From: DATFES01 sp035457725 | GTDB lineage: Bacteria > Pseudomonadota > Alphaproteobacteria > CACIAM-22H2 | Reading direction: 5' to 3' | Length of the DNA stretch: 64,000 nucleotides | NCBI GenBank assembly: GCA_035457725.1 | Contig: DATIBC010000111.1 | Span: 24,516-88,515, forward strand | Shown: piece by piece, positions 1-8,881 of the stretch | Numbering within the stretch: the first letter of the stretch is position 1 | Layout of the letters: the number at the start of each line of letters is the position of its first letter | The notes under the pieces: model-generated | Told to the model about the DNA's origin: nothing | The model's database searches: none | Seen by the model: the letters and a program-made list of their open reading frames with translations, nothing else | Program-made: the position numbers and the translations under genes

Positions 1-1093
1 CCAGATCAAGGGCGCCATCGATCAGCCCGACGCGCCGATCCATCTCGCTCTGTGACAAGCGGCCCTTGGCGACCGTCGCCGCATAGTTGCGCGTGATCAC
101 CCCCAGCCCGCGCTCCAGCGCCTCGCGATTCATCTCGACAAGCCGCACCGGGATCCCAGCATTGGCAAAGCACATGGCGATGCCGCCACCCATCGTACCG
201 GCGCCGATCACCGCGGCGCGCGACACGCCGCGCGTCGACGTGGCCGATGGAACATCCGTAACCTGGGCCGCCGCGCGCTCGCTGAAAAAGACGTGGATCA
301 TCGCCCGCGACTGCGGCGACCGCAGGCACTCCTCGAATAGCTCGCGCTCGCGCGCCAGCGCCGCGTCGAACGGCATGGTAAGGGCGAGCTCGAGCGCATC
401 GATGCAGCGTTGCTGGGCGACCTGTCCGCGCGCGGTCCGTGCCGCATCCTTGCGCGCCTGTGCCAGCAGCTCCGGCGTCGCGCTCACTGATCGATCGCGC
501 ACCCGCGGATGTTTGGTCGCATCGGCGATACGTTCGGCGAACGCCAGGGCGCCAGCGCGAAGATCGCCGGGGATCAACTCATCGACGACGCCAAGGCGTC
601 GCGCTTCGGACGCGGCGACGAATTCGCCGCTCAACGTCATGCGAAGCGCGGCTTCCATTCCGGCGAGACGCGGCAGCCGTTGCGTGCCGCCGGCGCCTGG
701 AAACAGACCCAACTTGATCTCGGGAAAACCGACGCGTGCGTCAGCGGCGGCGACGCGGTAGTTGCATCCCAGCGCCAATTCGAGGCCGCCGCCAAGCGCC
801 GTGCCGTGCAGCGCCGCGACGATCGGCTTGGAACTGGCCTCGAAGCGCTGGATTACCTCGCGCAGCGATGGACGCGCCGGAGTCTTCCCAAACTCGCGGA
901 TATCGGCCCCGGCGATGAACGTGCGCCCGGCGCAAGCGAGCACAATGGCCGCCGCGCGGGAATCCGTGAGCGCGCGTTCGAACTCCTCGATCAAGCCGCG
1001 GCGAACATCGATGCTGAGCGCGTTGACCGGCGGGTTGTCGACCGTGATCACCGCGATGCGGCCGATCAGCTCGTAACCGACTGGTTGATTCAT
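1..1093 (-). CDS. Enoyl-CoA hydratase / 3-hydroxyacyl-CoA dehydrogenase (FadB/FadJ-like), cut by the window edge
   Basis: About 364 codons are visible and the frame is still open at base 1, so the C-terminal part lies outside the window. The N-terminal half is a crotonase domain: an oxyanion-hole motif (AGADI), then ALHGTALGGG with the following ELAL, and GAGGTQRLPR. After a linker, a Rossmann motif (VIGAGTMGGG) opens the NAD-binding 3-hydroxyacyl-CoA dehydrogenase domain at about residue 300. This order is that of the bifunctional beta-oxidation protein, which hydrates 2-enoyl-CoA and oxidises the 3-hydroxyacyl-CoA. The ATG (MNQPVGYELIG) is 20 bp downstream of an acyl-CoA ligase gene on the same strand, so the two are probably co-transcribed. 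Which chain type it serves is unknown. Confidence 0.88.
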   Translation of the reverse strand, partial: MNQPVGYELIGRIAVITVDNPPVNALSIDVRRGLIEEFERALTDSRAAAIVLACAGRTFIAGADIREFGKTPARPSLREVIQRFEASSKPIVAALHGTALGGGLELALGCNYRVAAADARVGFPEIKLGLFPGAGGTQRLPRLAGMEAALRMTLSGEFVAASEARRLGVVDELIPGDLRAGALAFAERIADATKHPRVRDRSVSATPELLAQARKDAARTARGQVAQQRCIDALELALTMPFDAALARERELFEECLRSPQSRAMIHVFFSERAAAQVTDVPSATSTRGVSRAAVIGAGTMGGGIAMCFANAGIPVRLVEMNREALERGLGVITRNYAATVAKGRLSQSEMDRRVGLIDGALDL

Positions 1094-1113
1094 TCGGCCG
1101 TCGTCCTTTTCCT

Positions 1114-2748
1114 TCATGCCTTAGGCAGAACGTGATCGCGATACTGATCGCGCAACTTGGTCTTGAGCAGCTTGCCGGTCGCGGTGTGCGGCAGCTCGCT
1201 CACGAACACCACATCGTCGGGCAGCCACCACTTCGACATCTTGTCGCGGAGAAAATCAAGCACCGCGTCGCGCGTCGGCACGGCGTCCTTGCGCGGCACG
1301 GCGATGAGTAGCGGCCGCTCCTGCCACTTCGGGTGCGGTACGCCGATCACCGCCGCCTCGGCGATATCGGGATGGCCCATCGCGGCGTTCTCGATTGCGA
1401 TCGAGCTGATCCACTCGCCGCCCGACTTGATCACGTCCTTGGCGCGGTCGACGATGTGCATCCAGCCATCGGCATCGATCGTCGCCACGTCTCCAGTCCG
1501 GAACCATCCCTCGGCGTCGAAGGCGCCGCGGTCGGCTTCCGCGTCCTCGAAATAACCCGACGTCACCCATGGTCCGCGCACCAGCAGCTCGCCGTACGCC
1601 TTGCCGTCGTGCGGCAGCCGCTGGCCCTCGGCGTCGACGATCTTCATTTCGACGCCGTAGACCGCATGCCCTTGGGTGATCTTGCGCGCCATGATCCGCT
1701 CGCGCGGCCAACCCGCCATCCCCCGCGTGAGCCGCCCAGAGGTGCCGACCGGGCTCATTTCGGTCATGCCCCAGGCGTGGCAGACGTTCACTCCGAACTC
1801 CTGCTCGAGCGCCTCGATCAGTGCGCGCGGCGCCGCCGAACCGCCGACAAGCAGCGTTTTGAGGCTCGACGGCCGCGTGCCGTGCTTGCGCATGTAGTCG
1901 ACGAGGCCAAGCCACACCGTCGGCACGCCGGCGGTGATGGTCACTTTCTCGGATTCCATGAGCGAGAACAGACTCTCGCCGTCAAGCTTCGCTCCCGGAA
2001 AGACGAGGCCGGCGCCGGCCATCGGCGCCGAGTACGGAATGCCCCAGGCGTTGACGTGAAAAAGCGGCACGACCGGCAGCATCGTGTCGTGGCACGTCAT
2101 GCCGATGCCGCCGCTAAGATTGACCGAGAAGGCGTGGAGAACCGTCGAGCGGTGCGTATAGAGCGTTCCCTTGGGATTGCCGGTCGTGCCCGACGTGTAG
2201 CAAAGCCCGGAGGCGGTACGCTCGTCGAGCTCCGGCCAATCGAACGATGGCGATTCTCCCTCGACCAATTCTTCATAGCAAAGCGCGTTGGGCAACGCGA
2301 TGGCCGGCATGTGCGCACGGTCGGTCATGACGACGTAACGCTCGACGCGCGGCAGAGCGGCGGCGAGGCGCTCAAGCAACGGCACGAAGGTCAGATCGGC
2401 GAAGATGAGGCGATCGCTCGCGTGGTTGACGATGTACTTGATCTGTGCATCGAACAGGCGCGGATTGATGGTGTGGCAGACGGCGCCCATTCCCGAAATC
2501 GCGTAATAGAGCTCGAAATGCCGATAGCCGTTCCAGGCGATCGTCGCCACGCGATCACCAGGGCGGACGCCGAGGCGGACCAGGGCGTTGGCGAGTTGCT
2601 GGATGCGGCCATGGGCGCGGCGATAGTCGTAGCGATGAATCGCGCCTTCGACGGTGCGCGAAACGATCGGCGTTTCGCCATGGTACTGCGCCGCGAAGTC
2701 AATCAACGAAATGATTGACAGCGGACGATCCATCATCAAGCCATGCAT
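1114..2748 (-). CDS. AMP-dependent acyl-CoA synthetase (fatty-acid--CoA ligase family)
   Basis: A 544-residue ANL-superfamily ligase that activates a carboxylic acid via an acyl-adenylate and transfers it to CoA. The P-loop YTSGTTGNPKG lies at about 184-194, the acyl-site/A5 region HAWGMTEMSP at 324-333, the hinge GWFRTGD near 416, and the C-terminal catalytic lysine in TATGKLLK near 526. Overall it resembles medium- or long-chain fatty-acyl-CoA synthetases. It is 20 bp upstream of the beta-oxidation gene and 112 bp downstream of a TAXI-type uptake system on the same strand, so the local logic is import, CoA activation, beta-oxidation. Start: the first ATG is kept. Methionines at residues 5 and 6 are alternatives, and no strong Shine-Dalgarno sequence decides between them. 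Confidence 0.9.
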   Translation of the reverse strand: MHGLMMDRPLSIISLIDFAAQYHGETPIVSRTVEGAIHRYDYRRAHGRIQQLANALVRLGVRPGDRVATIAWNGYRHFELYYAISGMGAVCHTINPRLFDAQIKYIVNHASDRLIFADLTFVPLLERLAAALPRVERYVVMTDRAHMPAIALPNALCYEELVEGESPSFDWPELDERTASGLCYTSGTTGNPKGTLYTHRSTVLHAFSVNLSGGIGMTCHDTMLPVVPLFHVNAWGIPYSAPMAGAGLVFPGAKLDGESLFSLMESEKVTITAGVPTVWLGLVDYMRKHGTRPSSLKTLLVGGSAAPRALIEALEQEFGVNVCHAWGMTEMSPVGTSGRLTRGMAGWPRERIMARKITQGHAVYGVEMKIVDAEGQRLPHDGKAYGELLVRGPWVTSGYFEDAEADRGAFDAEGWFRTGDVATIDADGWMHIVDRAKDVIKSGGEWISSIAIENAAMGHPDIAEAAVIGVPHPKWQERPLLIAVPRKDAVPTRDAVLDFLRDKMSKWWLPDDVVFVSELPHTATGKLLKTKLRDQYRDHVLPKA

Positions 2749-2794
2749 TCCGCCACTCGCGCGCGAACCCTCGTCGGGTCGGACGTCTCACGCA

Positions 2795-2838
2795 GGGCCA
2801 ATGAAGAAAACGGGAGCCGCCGTTTCCTCCATTGGCCC
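2795..2838. other. Long inverted repeat after the TAXI receptor gene
   Basis: GGGCCAATG (2795-2803) pairs perfectly with CATTGGCCC (2830-2838), and the inner AACGG/CCGTT segments extend the stem. The hairpin sits in the 112-bp gap between the TAXI gene and the downstream acyl-CoA ligase on the minus strand. No T-run follows it in the transcribed direction, so it looks like an mRNA-stabilising or attenuating hairpin rather than a standard intrinsic terminator. Confidence 0.6.
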
Positions 2839-2860
2839 GCACTCGATTGGAACCCCGGCG

Positions 2861-4027
2861 CTAGTTCGTCACGACCGGTTCGAAGCCTGCCTTGGTCAGC
2901 GCCTCGGCGCGTGCCTTGATCCAGCCGTCATAGAATGCCTTCTCGTCGGCGGGTCCGGTCTTGGCGTATCCGTCCCAAGCTTTGGCGAGAACATCCTGCC
3001 GCTGAACGAGCCGGTCGTTGTGTGCCTGGAACTCCGGCTTCCAGACGCCGATCTCCTTCAGATAACCGATGGCGCCGTCGTGGAACGGCATCACCCAGTC
3101 ATAAACCTGGCGCTTGATGTCCCAGCCATTGTTGCCGGGAGCGCCATCCTTATAATCATTGAAGAAATCGACCATCGCCTTGGTCATGCTGTAGGTGAGC
3201 GCCGCGTCCTGGCTCTGGTAGGTGATTAGTACGGGATAGGGGTACGTCGCGCCTTCGACTGGATTGTCCTTCGACAAGGTCGCGCCCTCGGTGCCCATGA
3301 ACGGCACGAAAAACGGCGCGATCTTGCGCATGCGATCCCAGCCCGCCTTGTCGTCGTGCGGAAACCGCGGCAAGTGCAGGCCGCGCGGCGAGGCGGCGAC
3401 CTTGAAGGCCAGCCCCGATATGGTCGACGAAAACGCCGCATCGGCCTGGTTGTTGATGATGCCGTCCATCGCCGCCCCAAAACCGCCGAACTCGACCTTG
3501 GTCACGTCGCTCCAGGTGAGGTTGGCGAAGGCCAGCATCGCGGTGATGTTCTGATTGAGCGAGGGAGCGCCGGCCACCCACGCGACGCGTTTTCCCTTGA
3601 TGTCGTAAATCGTCTTGATGTTGGCGTCCTTCGCCGTGTGGATCGTCAGCAAGGCGTCGGAATTGTTGAGCAGCAGCATGCGCAGCCGCTGCGGTCCCCA
3701 ATCCTTGGCCCCGAACTCATACAGCCCTTCTTGCGCCAGATAGCTGCCGCCGACGCCGTTGGCCGAGAAATGGACCTTGTTTTCGCGCAAGGGCAGGTTG
3801 CGCGAAATGTCGTTCTTCCCGGGAAGTACGCGGAGATTGACCCCGAGCCGGGTTTTGAGCGAGTTGCCGATCGCCACCGCCTGATTGTAGCCGCCCGAGC
3901 CGACGTCGTAGGCGGTCCATGCCAGCGTCTCCGGGAGCTTGATGTCGGCGGCGCGCGCGCCGGCCGCAAGGGCGACCGAAGCGATAATCCCCAGCGTGAA
4001 TGGAACGATGCGTGTTCGGTTGCTCAT
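2861..4027 (-). CDS. TAXI-family TRAP transporter solute receptor
   Basis: A 388-residue periplasmic solute-binding protein. The N-terminus is a Sec-type signal peptide (MSNRTRIVPF, hydrophobic GIIASVALAAG, cleavage after ARA-A). Conserved-looking stretches include DVGSGGYNQAVAIGNSL near the mature N-terminus and IYDIKGKRVAWVAGAPS in the middle, typical of TAXI receptors (TRAP-associated extracytoplasmic immunogenic), which bind organic acids or amino acids for a fused TRAP permease. The ATG at 4027 is preceded by GGGAGGT; the frame runs 47 codons further upstream, but that part is not signal-like. The gene is 46 bp downstream of the fused permease gene, its obvious partner. Ligand unknown. 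Confidence 0.88.
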   Translation of the reverse strand: MSNRTRIVPFTLGIIASVALAAGARAADIKLPETLAWTAYDVGSGGYNQAVAIGNSLKTRLGVNLRVLPGKNDISRNLPLRENKVHFSANGVGGSYLAQEGLYEFGAKDWGPQRLRMLLLNNSDALLTIHTAKDANIKTIYDIKGKRVAWVAGAPSLNQNITAMLAFANLTWSDVTKVEFGGFGAAMDGIINNQADAAFSSTISGLAFKVAASPRGLHLPRFPHDDKAGWDRMRKIAPFFVPFMGTEGATLSKDNPVEGATYPYPVLITYQSQDAALTYSMTKAMVDFFNDYKDGAPGNNGWDIKRQVYDWVMPFHDGAIGYLKEIGVWKPEFQAHNDRLVQRQDVLAKAWDGYAKTGPADEKAFYDGWIKARAEALTKAGFEPVVTN

Positions 4028-4073
4028 GCGTACCTCCCGATTGATGTTGGTTGTCCAATTCCTGCAGTTCTCA

Positions 4074-6113
4074 TTATTGGCCAGACGGCGCGCTCCCAGC
4101 CTCGGCCAAACCCGCCGTGGGCCGTCGTCGCCAGCGCGCCAGCGCACAGGCGGGCAGCCCCAGCCCAAGCGCGATCAGCGACAGTTCGACGTGGTCGAGA
4201 CCTACTCCGGAACCTCCCGGGAGAGCAAACAACAAACCCGAAGCAAACAGCAACAGGCGCGCCAGCCCGCCGATTGGCGACGCATCGATGCGCCCGGCGC
4301 CGATGAGATAACCTTGGAGCGCCGCGCCGATGAACCAAATCCCGATCACCGCGGTCGCAAAGACGAACGCCACTTCCCACGCCGGCCCATGAAGAATGAG
4401 CGCCGGGTTGAGAACGAAGAAGAACGGCACGAAGTACATGATCGAACCCATGCGCATCGCTTCGAAACCGATCTTGAAGGGACTACAGCGGGCGAGTGGC
4501 GCCGCGGCGAACGCCGCCAGCGCGACCGGCGGGGTGATGAACGACACCATGCCCCAATACATGATGAAAAGGTGGACCGCGAGCGGATCCATTCCCGCCT
4601 TGACCAGCGGCGGCGCCAGCACGATGGCGAGAAAGATGTAGCACGCCGTCACCGTCATCCCCATGCCGAAGATGAAGCTGGTCAGCGCTCCCATCAGCAG
4701 CAGGACAAAGGGCGCGCCGCCGGCGAGATAGACCAGGTCGTTGGCGAGCGTTCCGGCGAGGCCGGTGACCGAGAACGCTCCGATGATGAAGCCGACGCCC
4801 ATGAGGATGGCGACGATTTCCGCCAATCCCCGGCCGGTGGCGGCGAGGAACTCGATGAAACGCGCCCAGTTCATGCGATGGCGCGGCAGGATCTGATTGA
4901 TCAGCAAAAGGAGGGCGGTGGCATAGAAAGGCGCCAGCGCCTCGCGCGTCTCGTATACCATGAAGAAAACCAGCACCGCGAACACGAGGATGTAATACCA
5001 GCCCTCTTTGAGGGCGGCGCCAAGACGCGGCAACTCGTCGGCGCGCATGCCGCGTAGTCCCGCGCGCGCCGCGTAAGCGTCGATCTGGATCATTAGGCCG
5101 AGATAGAACAGCACCGCCGGGATCGCGGCGGCGAGCGCGATCTCGCCGTAGGGTCGGCCAAGGAACGACGCCATGACGAAGGCGGTCGAACCCATCACCG
5201 GCGGCATCAGAACCGCCCCGGTCGAGGCGACCGCTTCGACCGCGCCGGCGTATTGCGGCGAGAAGCCGGTTCGCTTCATCGCCGGGATGGTGACGACGCC
5301 GCTCGAGATTACGTTCGAGATGACGCTGCCGCTGATCGATCCCTGCAAGGCGCTGGAAATGACGCCGACCTGCGCCGCGCCGCCGCGGATGTGGCCGACG
5401 AGCGCGAAGGCGACGTCGTTGAAGAACTTGCCGCCGCCCGTGTAATTGAGCGCGACGCCGAACACGATGAATCCGACGACGATCTCGCCGAACGCCTTCA
5501 TCGGAATTCCGAATGAGCTTTCGGCGCTGATGATGTGGTAGGCGATGGTGTCGGTGAAGCTCTGCGGAAGTCCGGCGATCGGGCCGGGCATCTTGTCGGC
5601 GAAGACCGGGTAGAACGCGAAGAGGAGGATGATTACGGTGATCGTCCAACCGGCCGTCCGCCGAACCGCCTCGATCACCAGTAGACAATAGATCCCGCTG
5701 ATGGCGATGGCGGTCGCCGGCGCGCCATACTCCCATCCTTCGTTCAAAATGCGCTGGCTGCTCCAGGCGAAATAGACGCCCGCAGCCAGCGCGAGACCTG
5801 CCAGAGCGAGATCGTAGAACGGCGTCGGACGGCGCGCGAGGCTTGTCGCGGCGGGATAAGAAAGAAAGACGATTGGCAAGATGAGCGCCGCCATCAAATA
5901 CAGATAGCGGTTCTCAATGAACACGACGCCAACGAAAAGTTGCAGATTGAGCAGTTGATTGACGACGATGAGCGTGGCGACGACGATCAGCGCGCAGCTC
6001 AAAGCGAGCCGCCACCCCGACAGCCGGCGATACGGCAGCTCCTCGACCATCATCGTGCCGGCCGCCGCGCCGGCAGCATTACCGGCGCCGCCGGGCGCCA
6101 GTGCATCCGCCAT
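4074..6113 (-). CDS. TRAP transporter fused permease (DctQM-type 4TM/12TM fusion)
   Basis: A 679-residue inner-membrane protein with many hydrophobic segments. The N-terminal part corresponds to the small TRAP subunit fused to a DctM-like large subunit. A hallmark large-subunit motif is seen in LMPPVMGSTAFVMASF. Such fused permeases pair with TAXI receptors and drive substrate uptake with an ion gradient. The ATG is preceded by GGGAGGCGGCGA. The receptor gene follows after 46 bp, and a second upstream acyl-CoA ligase on the same strand ends 174 bp before this start. A 21-bp palindrome lies 69 bp upstream of the start and may be an operator. Substrate is not predictable; the flanking CoA ligases suggest a carboxylic acid. 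Confidence 0.9.
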   Translation of the reverse strand: MADALAPGGAGNAAGAAAGTMMVEELPYRRLSGWRLALSCALIVVATLIVVNQLLNLQLFVGVVFIENRYLYLMAALILPIVFLSYPAATSLARRPTPFYDLALAGLALAAGVYFAWSSQRILNEGWEYGAPATAIAISGIYCLLVIEAVRRTAGWTITVIILLFAFYPVFADKMPGPIAGLPQSFTDTIAYHIISAESSFGIPMKAFGEIVVGFIVFGVALNYTGGGKFFNDVAFALVGHIRGGAAQVGVISSALQGSISGSVISNVISSGVVTIPAMKRTGFSPQYAGAVEAVASTGAVLMPPVMGSTAFVMASFLGRPYGEIALAAAIPAVLFYLGLMIQIDAYAARAGLRGMRADELPRLGAALKEGWYYILVFAVLVFFMVYETREALAPFYATALLLLINQILPRHRMNWARFIEFLAATGRGLAEIVAILMGVGFIIGAFSVTGLAGTLANDLVYLAGGAPFVLLLMGALTSFIFGMGMTVTACYIFLAIVLAPPLVKAGMDPLAVHLFIMYWGMVSFITPPVALAAFAAAPLARCSPFKIGFEAMRMGSIMYFVPFFFVLNPALILHGPAWEVAFVFATAVIGIWFIGAALQGYLIGAGRIDASPIGGLARLLLFASGLLFALPGGSGVGLDHVELSLIALGLGLPACALARWRRRPTAGLAEAGSAPSGQ

Positions 6114-6181
6114 TCGCCGCCTCCCCTCCGATCGGTGCGGCGGGCGAGGCGCCGCGGATCGGGTGTCTTGCTTTCATATTA

Positions 6182-6202
6182 GCGATGGATCATGTCCATC
6201 GC
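6182..6202. promoter_or_regulatory. Perfect 8-bp-arm palindrome upstream of the TRAP/TAXI operon
   Basis: GCGATGGA (6182-6189) and TCCATCGC (6195-6202) are exact inverted repeats around a 5-base centre. The site is in the 174-bp gap between an acyl-CoA ligase and the fused TRAP permease, 69 bp upstream of the permease ATG. Nothing T-rich follows on the minus strand, so an operator for a dimeric regulator is likelier than a terminator. The regulator is unknown. Confidence 0.45.
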
Positions 6203-6287
6203 CGCGGATTCTCGATCGCGCGCGAGCATAGCATCGCACCAATAGGCCGTTAACCGCAAAGCGCGTCCGAATTTTGAGCGGAAGGGC

Positions 6288-7847
6288 TCAGCCGATTGGG
6301 GCCTTTTGGCGCGCGCTGCACGCCAATTCGCGAAGCTGGCGCTTGAGCACCTTTCCTGTTGGGCTCGCCGGGAGGCTTTCGAGGATGACGATTTCGCTCG
6401 GGCGCTTGTAGGCCGCAAGTCGCTCGGCCGCGTGCCGCGCGAGATCGGCGATACCGATTGTGGCGCCAGGGCGAAGCTCGACGAACGCGACGACTTCCTC
6501 GTTACCCTCAACCGGGCGACCGACCACCGCGCATTGCGTCACGTCGGGATGACTGACGATGGCGGCCTCGACATCGGGCGGATAGACGTTGAAGCCCGAC
6601 CGAATGATCAGTTCGCGCGTCCGCCCGACGATATGGATCGAACCCGACCGATCGACGCGCGCCAGATCGCCGGTATTGAGCCAGCGGTCGGCGGTAAGAA
6701 TCTCGGCGGTCGCACGCGGGTCGCGAAAGTAGCCTTTCATCACGTTGGGGCCGCGGACCCAGAGTTGTCCCACCTCGCCTTCTCGCACGGGCGCGCGCGT
6801 TTCGACGTCGCGCAGCTCGATGGCGATTCCCGGGATCGGCGGACCGGTAGAGCTGTCGCGCTTGGGGTCGTCCATGCGGGTTTGCGACACGGTCGGAGCG
6901 CATTCGGTCAGGCCATATCCGTTGTGCAACGGCATTCCGAAGGCCTTCTCCACGCGCCCCTTTAGCGCCGGATCGAGCGGCGAACCGCCCGCCGATATGT
7001 ATCGTATTTTCGGCAGCCGTAGCGTTATTTCGTGGGCGGACAAGTGCTCGAGGATGCGGGCGTACATCGCCGGAACACCCTGGAACACGGTGGTCTCCCG
7101 GCTCAGCGCCGCGATCGCCGCTTCGGCCGAAAAGCGCGCAACGAGGTCGATCGATGCGCCGGCATGCAGCGTCGCCAGAAGCATCGAGGCGAGGCCGAAG
7201 ACGTGCGAGATCGGCAGCGCGCCGTAGACTCGGTCGGCGGGCGTAATCTCGCGCAACCGCGCCGAGGTCGCGGCGATGAACAACAGATTGCGCTGGGTCA
7301 GCATTACCGCCTTGGGCGTGCCTGTCGTGCCCGACGTGTAGATCAGCGCCGCGACGCCGTCGCGCGGATCGCCAGGCGCAGGTTCCGCCGCGGCCTGCGG
7401 CCGATGGAGCGCAACCACGCCGCCGAGCGATGCCGGCCCTTGATCGGCGGCCGCCAACCGCCGCCGATGCGCGTCGGCATCGGACGACGCCCCGCTGGTG
7501 AATGCGACCAACCGCGGGTCGGCATGCGCGACGATCGCGTCGATCTCGTTGGGCGCCAGCCGGGCGTTGACGGCGGCGGCCCACGCGCCGCAGCGCGCGG
7601 CGGCAAAAATCAGGGCCACCAACGCGCGACAGTTTTCATTGACGATCATGATACGGTCGCCAGGCCCGACCCCGCGCTGCGCTACCCATGTTTGCGCCTC
7701 ATCGATCGCGCGGGCCAATGCGGCGTATGTCCAGTCCACGCCTGCGTCGCGCAACGCCGGCGCGTGCGGCGTGGCACGCGCCCAACGCGACGGCAAGTCG
7801 GCGATCGTGTGCGCCATCATCGCCGGGAGTTGGTCGTCATCGCTCAT
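6288..7847 (-). CDS. AMP-dependent acyl-CoA synthetase (ANL family)
   Basis: 519 residues. The P-loop TSGTTGTPK is at 171-179, the YGLTECAP motif is in the middle, WLNTGDLARVD is the hinge region, and SPTGKVLK carries the C-terminal catalytic lysine near 499. It should adenylate a carboxylate and form its CoA thioester. The start MSDDDQL at 7847 is chosen because the frame upstream of it overlaps the divergent BKACE gene and looks like antisense sequence. It is the first gene of the minus-strand series that continues with the TRAP/TAXI system, and it diverges from the BKACE operon across a 141-bp gap that must hold both promoters. Substrate unknown. Confidence 0.9.
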   Translation of the reverse strand: MSDDDQLPAMMAHTIADLPSRWARATPHAPALRDAGVDWTYAALARAIDEAQTWVAQRGVGPGDRIMIVNENCRALVALIFAAARCGAWAAAVNARLAPNEIDAIVAHADPRLVAFTSGASSDADAHRRRLAAADQGPASLGGVVALHRPQAAAEPAPGDPRDGVAALIYTSGTTGTPKAVMLTQRNLLFIAATSARLREITPADRVYGALPISHVFGLASMLLATLHAGASIDLVARFSAEAAIAALSRETTVFQGVPAMYARILEHLSAHEITLRLPKIRYISAGGSPLDPALKGRVEKAFGMPLHNGYGLTECAPTVSQTRMDDPKRDSSTGPPIPGIAIELRDVETRAPVREGEVGQLWVRGPNVMKGYFRDPRATAEILTADRWLNTGDLARVDRSGSIHIVGRTRELIIRSGFNVYPPDVEAAIVSHPDVTQCAVVGRPVEGNEEVVAFVELRPGATIGIADLARHAAERLAAYKRPSEIVILESLPASPTGKVLKRQLRELACSARQKAPIG

Positions 7848-7988
7848 GGTCGCGCTTCGCCTGCATGCCGCCGCCGCCAGAAAACTTTTGCCACGAACCT
7901 TTCCACCCCCTAACTTCACGGTCAAGCCGGGAGCCCCGGAAACGCGGCATTGCCGCCACAAATGTCTCGCGACGCGATTGAGAAACGT

Positions 7989-8870
7989 ATGGCTCAGAAG
8001 GTGATCATTTCCTGCGCGCTCACCGGCAGCGGGGACACGGTGGACAAGAATCCCGCGGTACCGGTGACCCCCGAACAGATCGCCCGTTCGGCGCTCGACG
8101 CGCGCGCCGCCGGCGCCGCCATCGTCCATATCCATGTCCGCGATCCGGGCACCGGAAAAGCCAGCCGCGACCCGGCGCTTTATCGCGAGGTCGTGACGCG
8201 GATTCGCGACGCGGGAAGCGACGTCATCATCAACCTTACAACCGGCGCCGGCGCGCGGTTCGTGCCGGGGGATAACGATCCGCGTACGCCCGCCGCCGGA
8301 ACGACGTTGACCACGCCCAACGAGCGGGTGGCGCATGTCGAGGAGTTGCGCCCCGAAATCTGCAGCCTCGATATGGGCAGCATGAATTTCGGCCAGCACG
8401 TCTTCGTCAATACGCCGAAGCATCTGCAGGTGATGGCGCGAGCCGCGAAGTCCGCCGGCGTCAAGCCGGAGCTTGAAGTATTCGAGGCCGGGCATATCCG
8501 CCTCGCGCGACACATGATCGAGCAAGGCGACATCGCGGCCCCGGCATTGTTCCAGATTTGTCTCGGCATCCCGTGGGGCGCGCCGGCCGATCCGGCGTCG
8601 ATGACGTACATGCGCGATCAGCTTCCTCCGGGGAGCCAGTGGGCCGCCTTTGGAATTTCGAGCCAGCAGTTTCCGATGGTCGCACAAGCCGTGCTGCTTG
8701 GCGGCCACGTGCGTGTCGGCCTCGAGGACAATCTCTACCTCGAGCGCGGCGTACTCGCGCCGAGCAACGCGGCGCTCGTCGAAAAGGCCGTCGACATCGT
8801 TACTTTGCTCGGCGCCAGCGCGGCCAGTCCGGGCGAGACGCGCGATATCCTCAATCTGCCGCAACGCTGA
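7989..8870 (+). CDS. Beta-keto acid cleavage enzyme (BKACE, DUF849 family)
   Basis: 293 residues. BKACE enzymes use acetyl-CoA and a divalent metal to cleave a beta-keto acid into acetoacetate and a new acyl-CoA; 3-keto-5-aminohexanoate cleavage enzyme is the type member. The metal-binding HxH is seen as H47/H49 in IVHIHVRDP. Further family stretches are LDMGSMNFG, KPELEVFEAGH and LCLGIPWGAPAD-like sequence. From memory, the overall text (CALTGSGDT, VGLEDNLYL) resembles the subgroup acting on dehydrocarnitine-like substrates, but no carnitine dehydrogenase is nearby. The MAQKVII start is preferred; an in-frame ATG lies 27 bp upstream. First gene of a five-gene plus-strand operon, with the next gene 11 bp away. 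Confidence 0.85.
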   Translation: MAQKVIISCALTGSGDTVDKNPAVPVTPEQIARSALDARAAGAAIVHIHVRDPGTGKASRDPALYREVVTRIRDAGSDVIINLTTGAGARFVPGDNDPRTPAAGTTLTTPNERVAHVEELRPEICSLDMGSMNFGQHVFVNTPKHLQVMARAAKSAGVKPELEVFEAGHIRLARHMIEQGDIAAPALFQICLGIPWGAPADPASMTYMRDQLPPGSQWAAFGISSQQFPMVAQAVLLGGHVRVGLEDNLYLERGVLAPSNAALVEKAVDIVTLLGASAASPGETRDILNLPQR

Positions 8871-8881
8871 GCCCCTGACTC

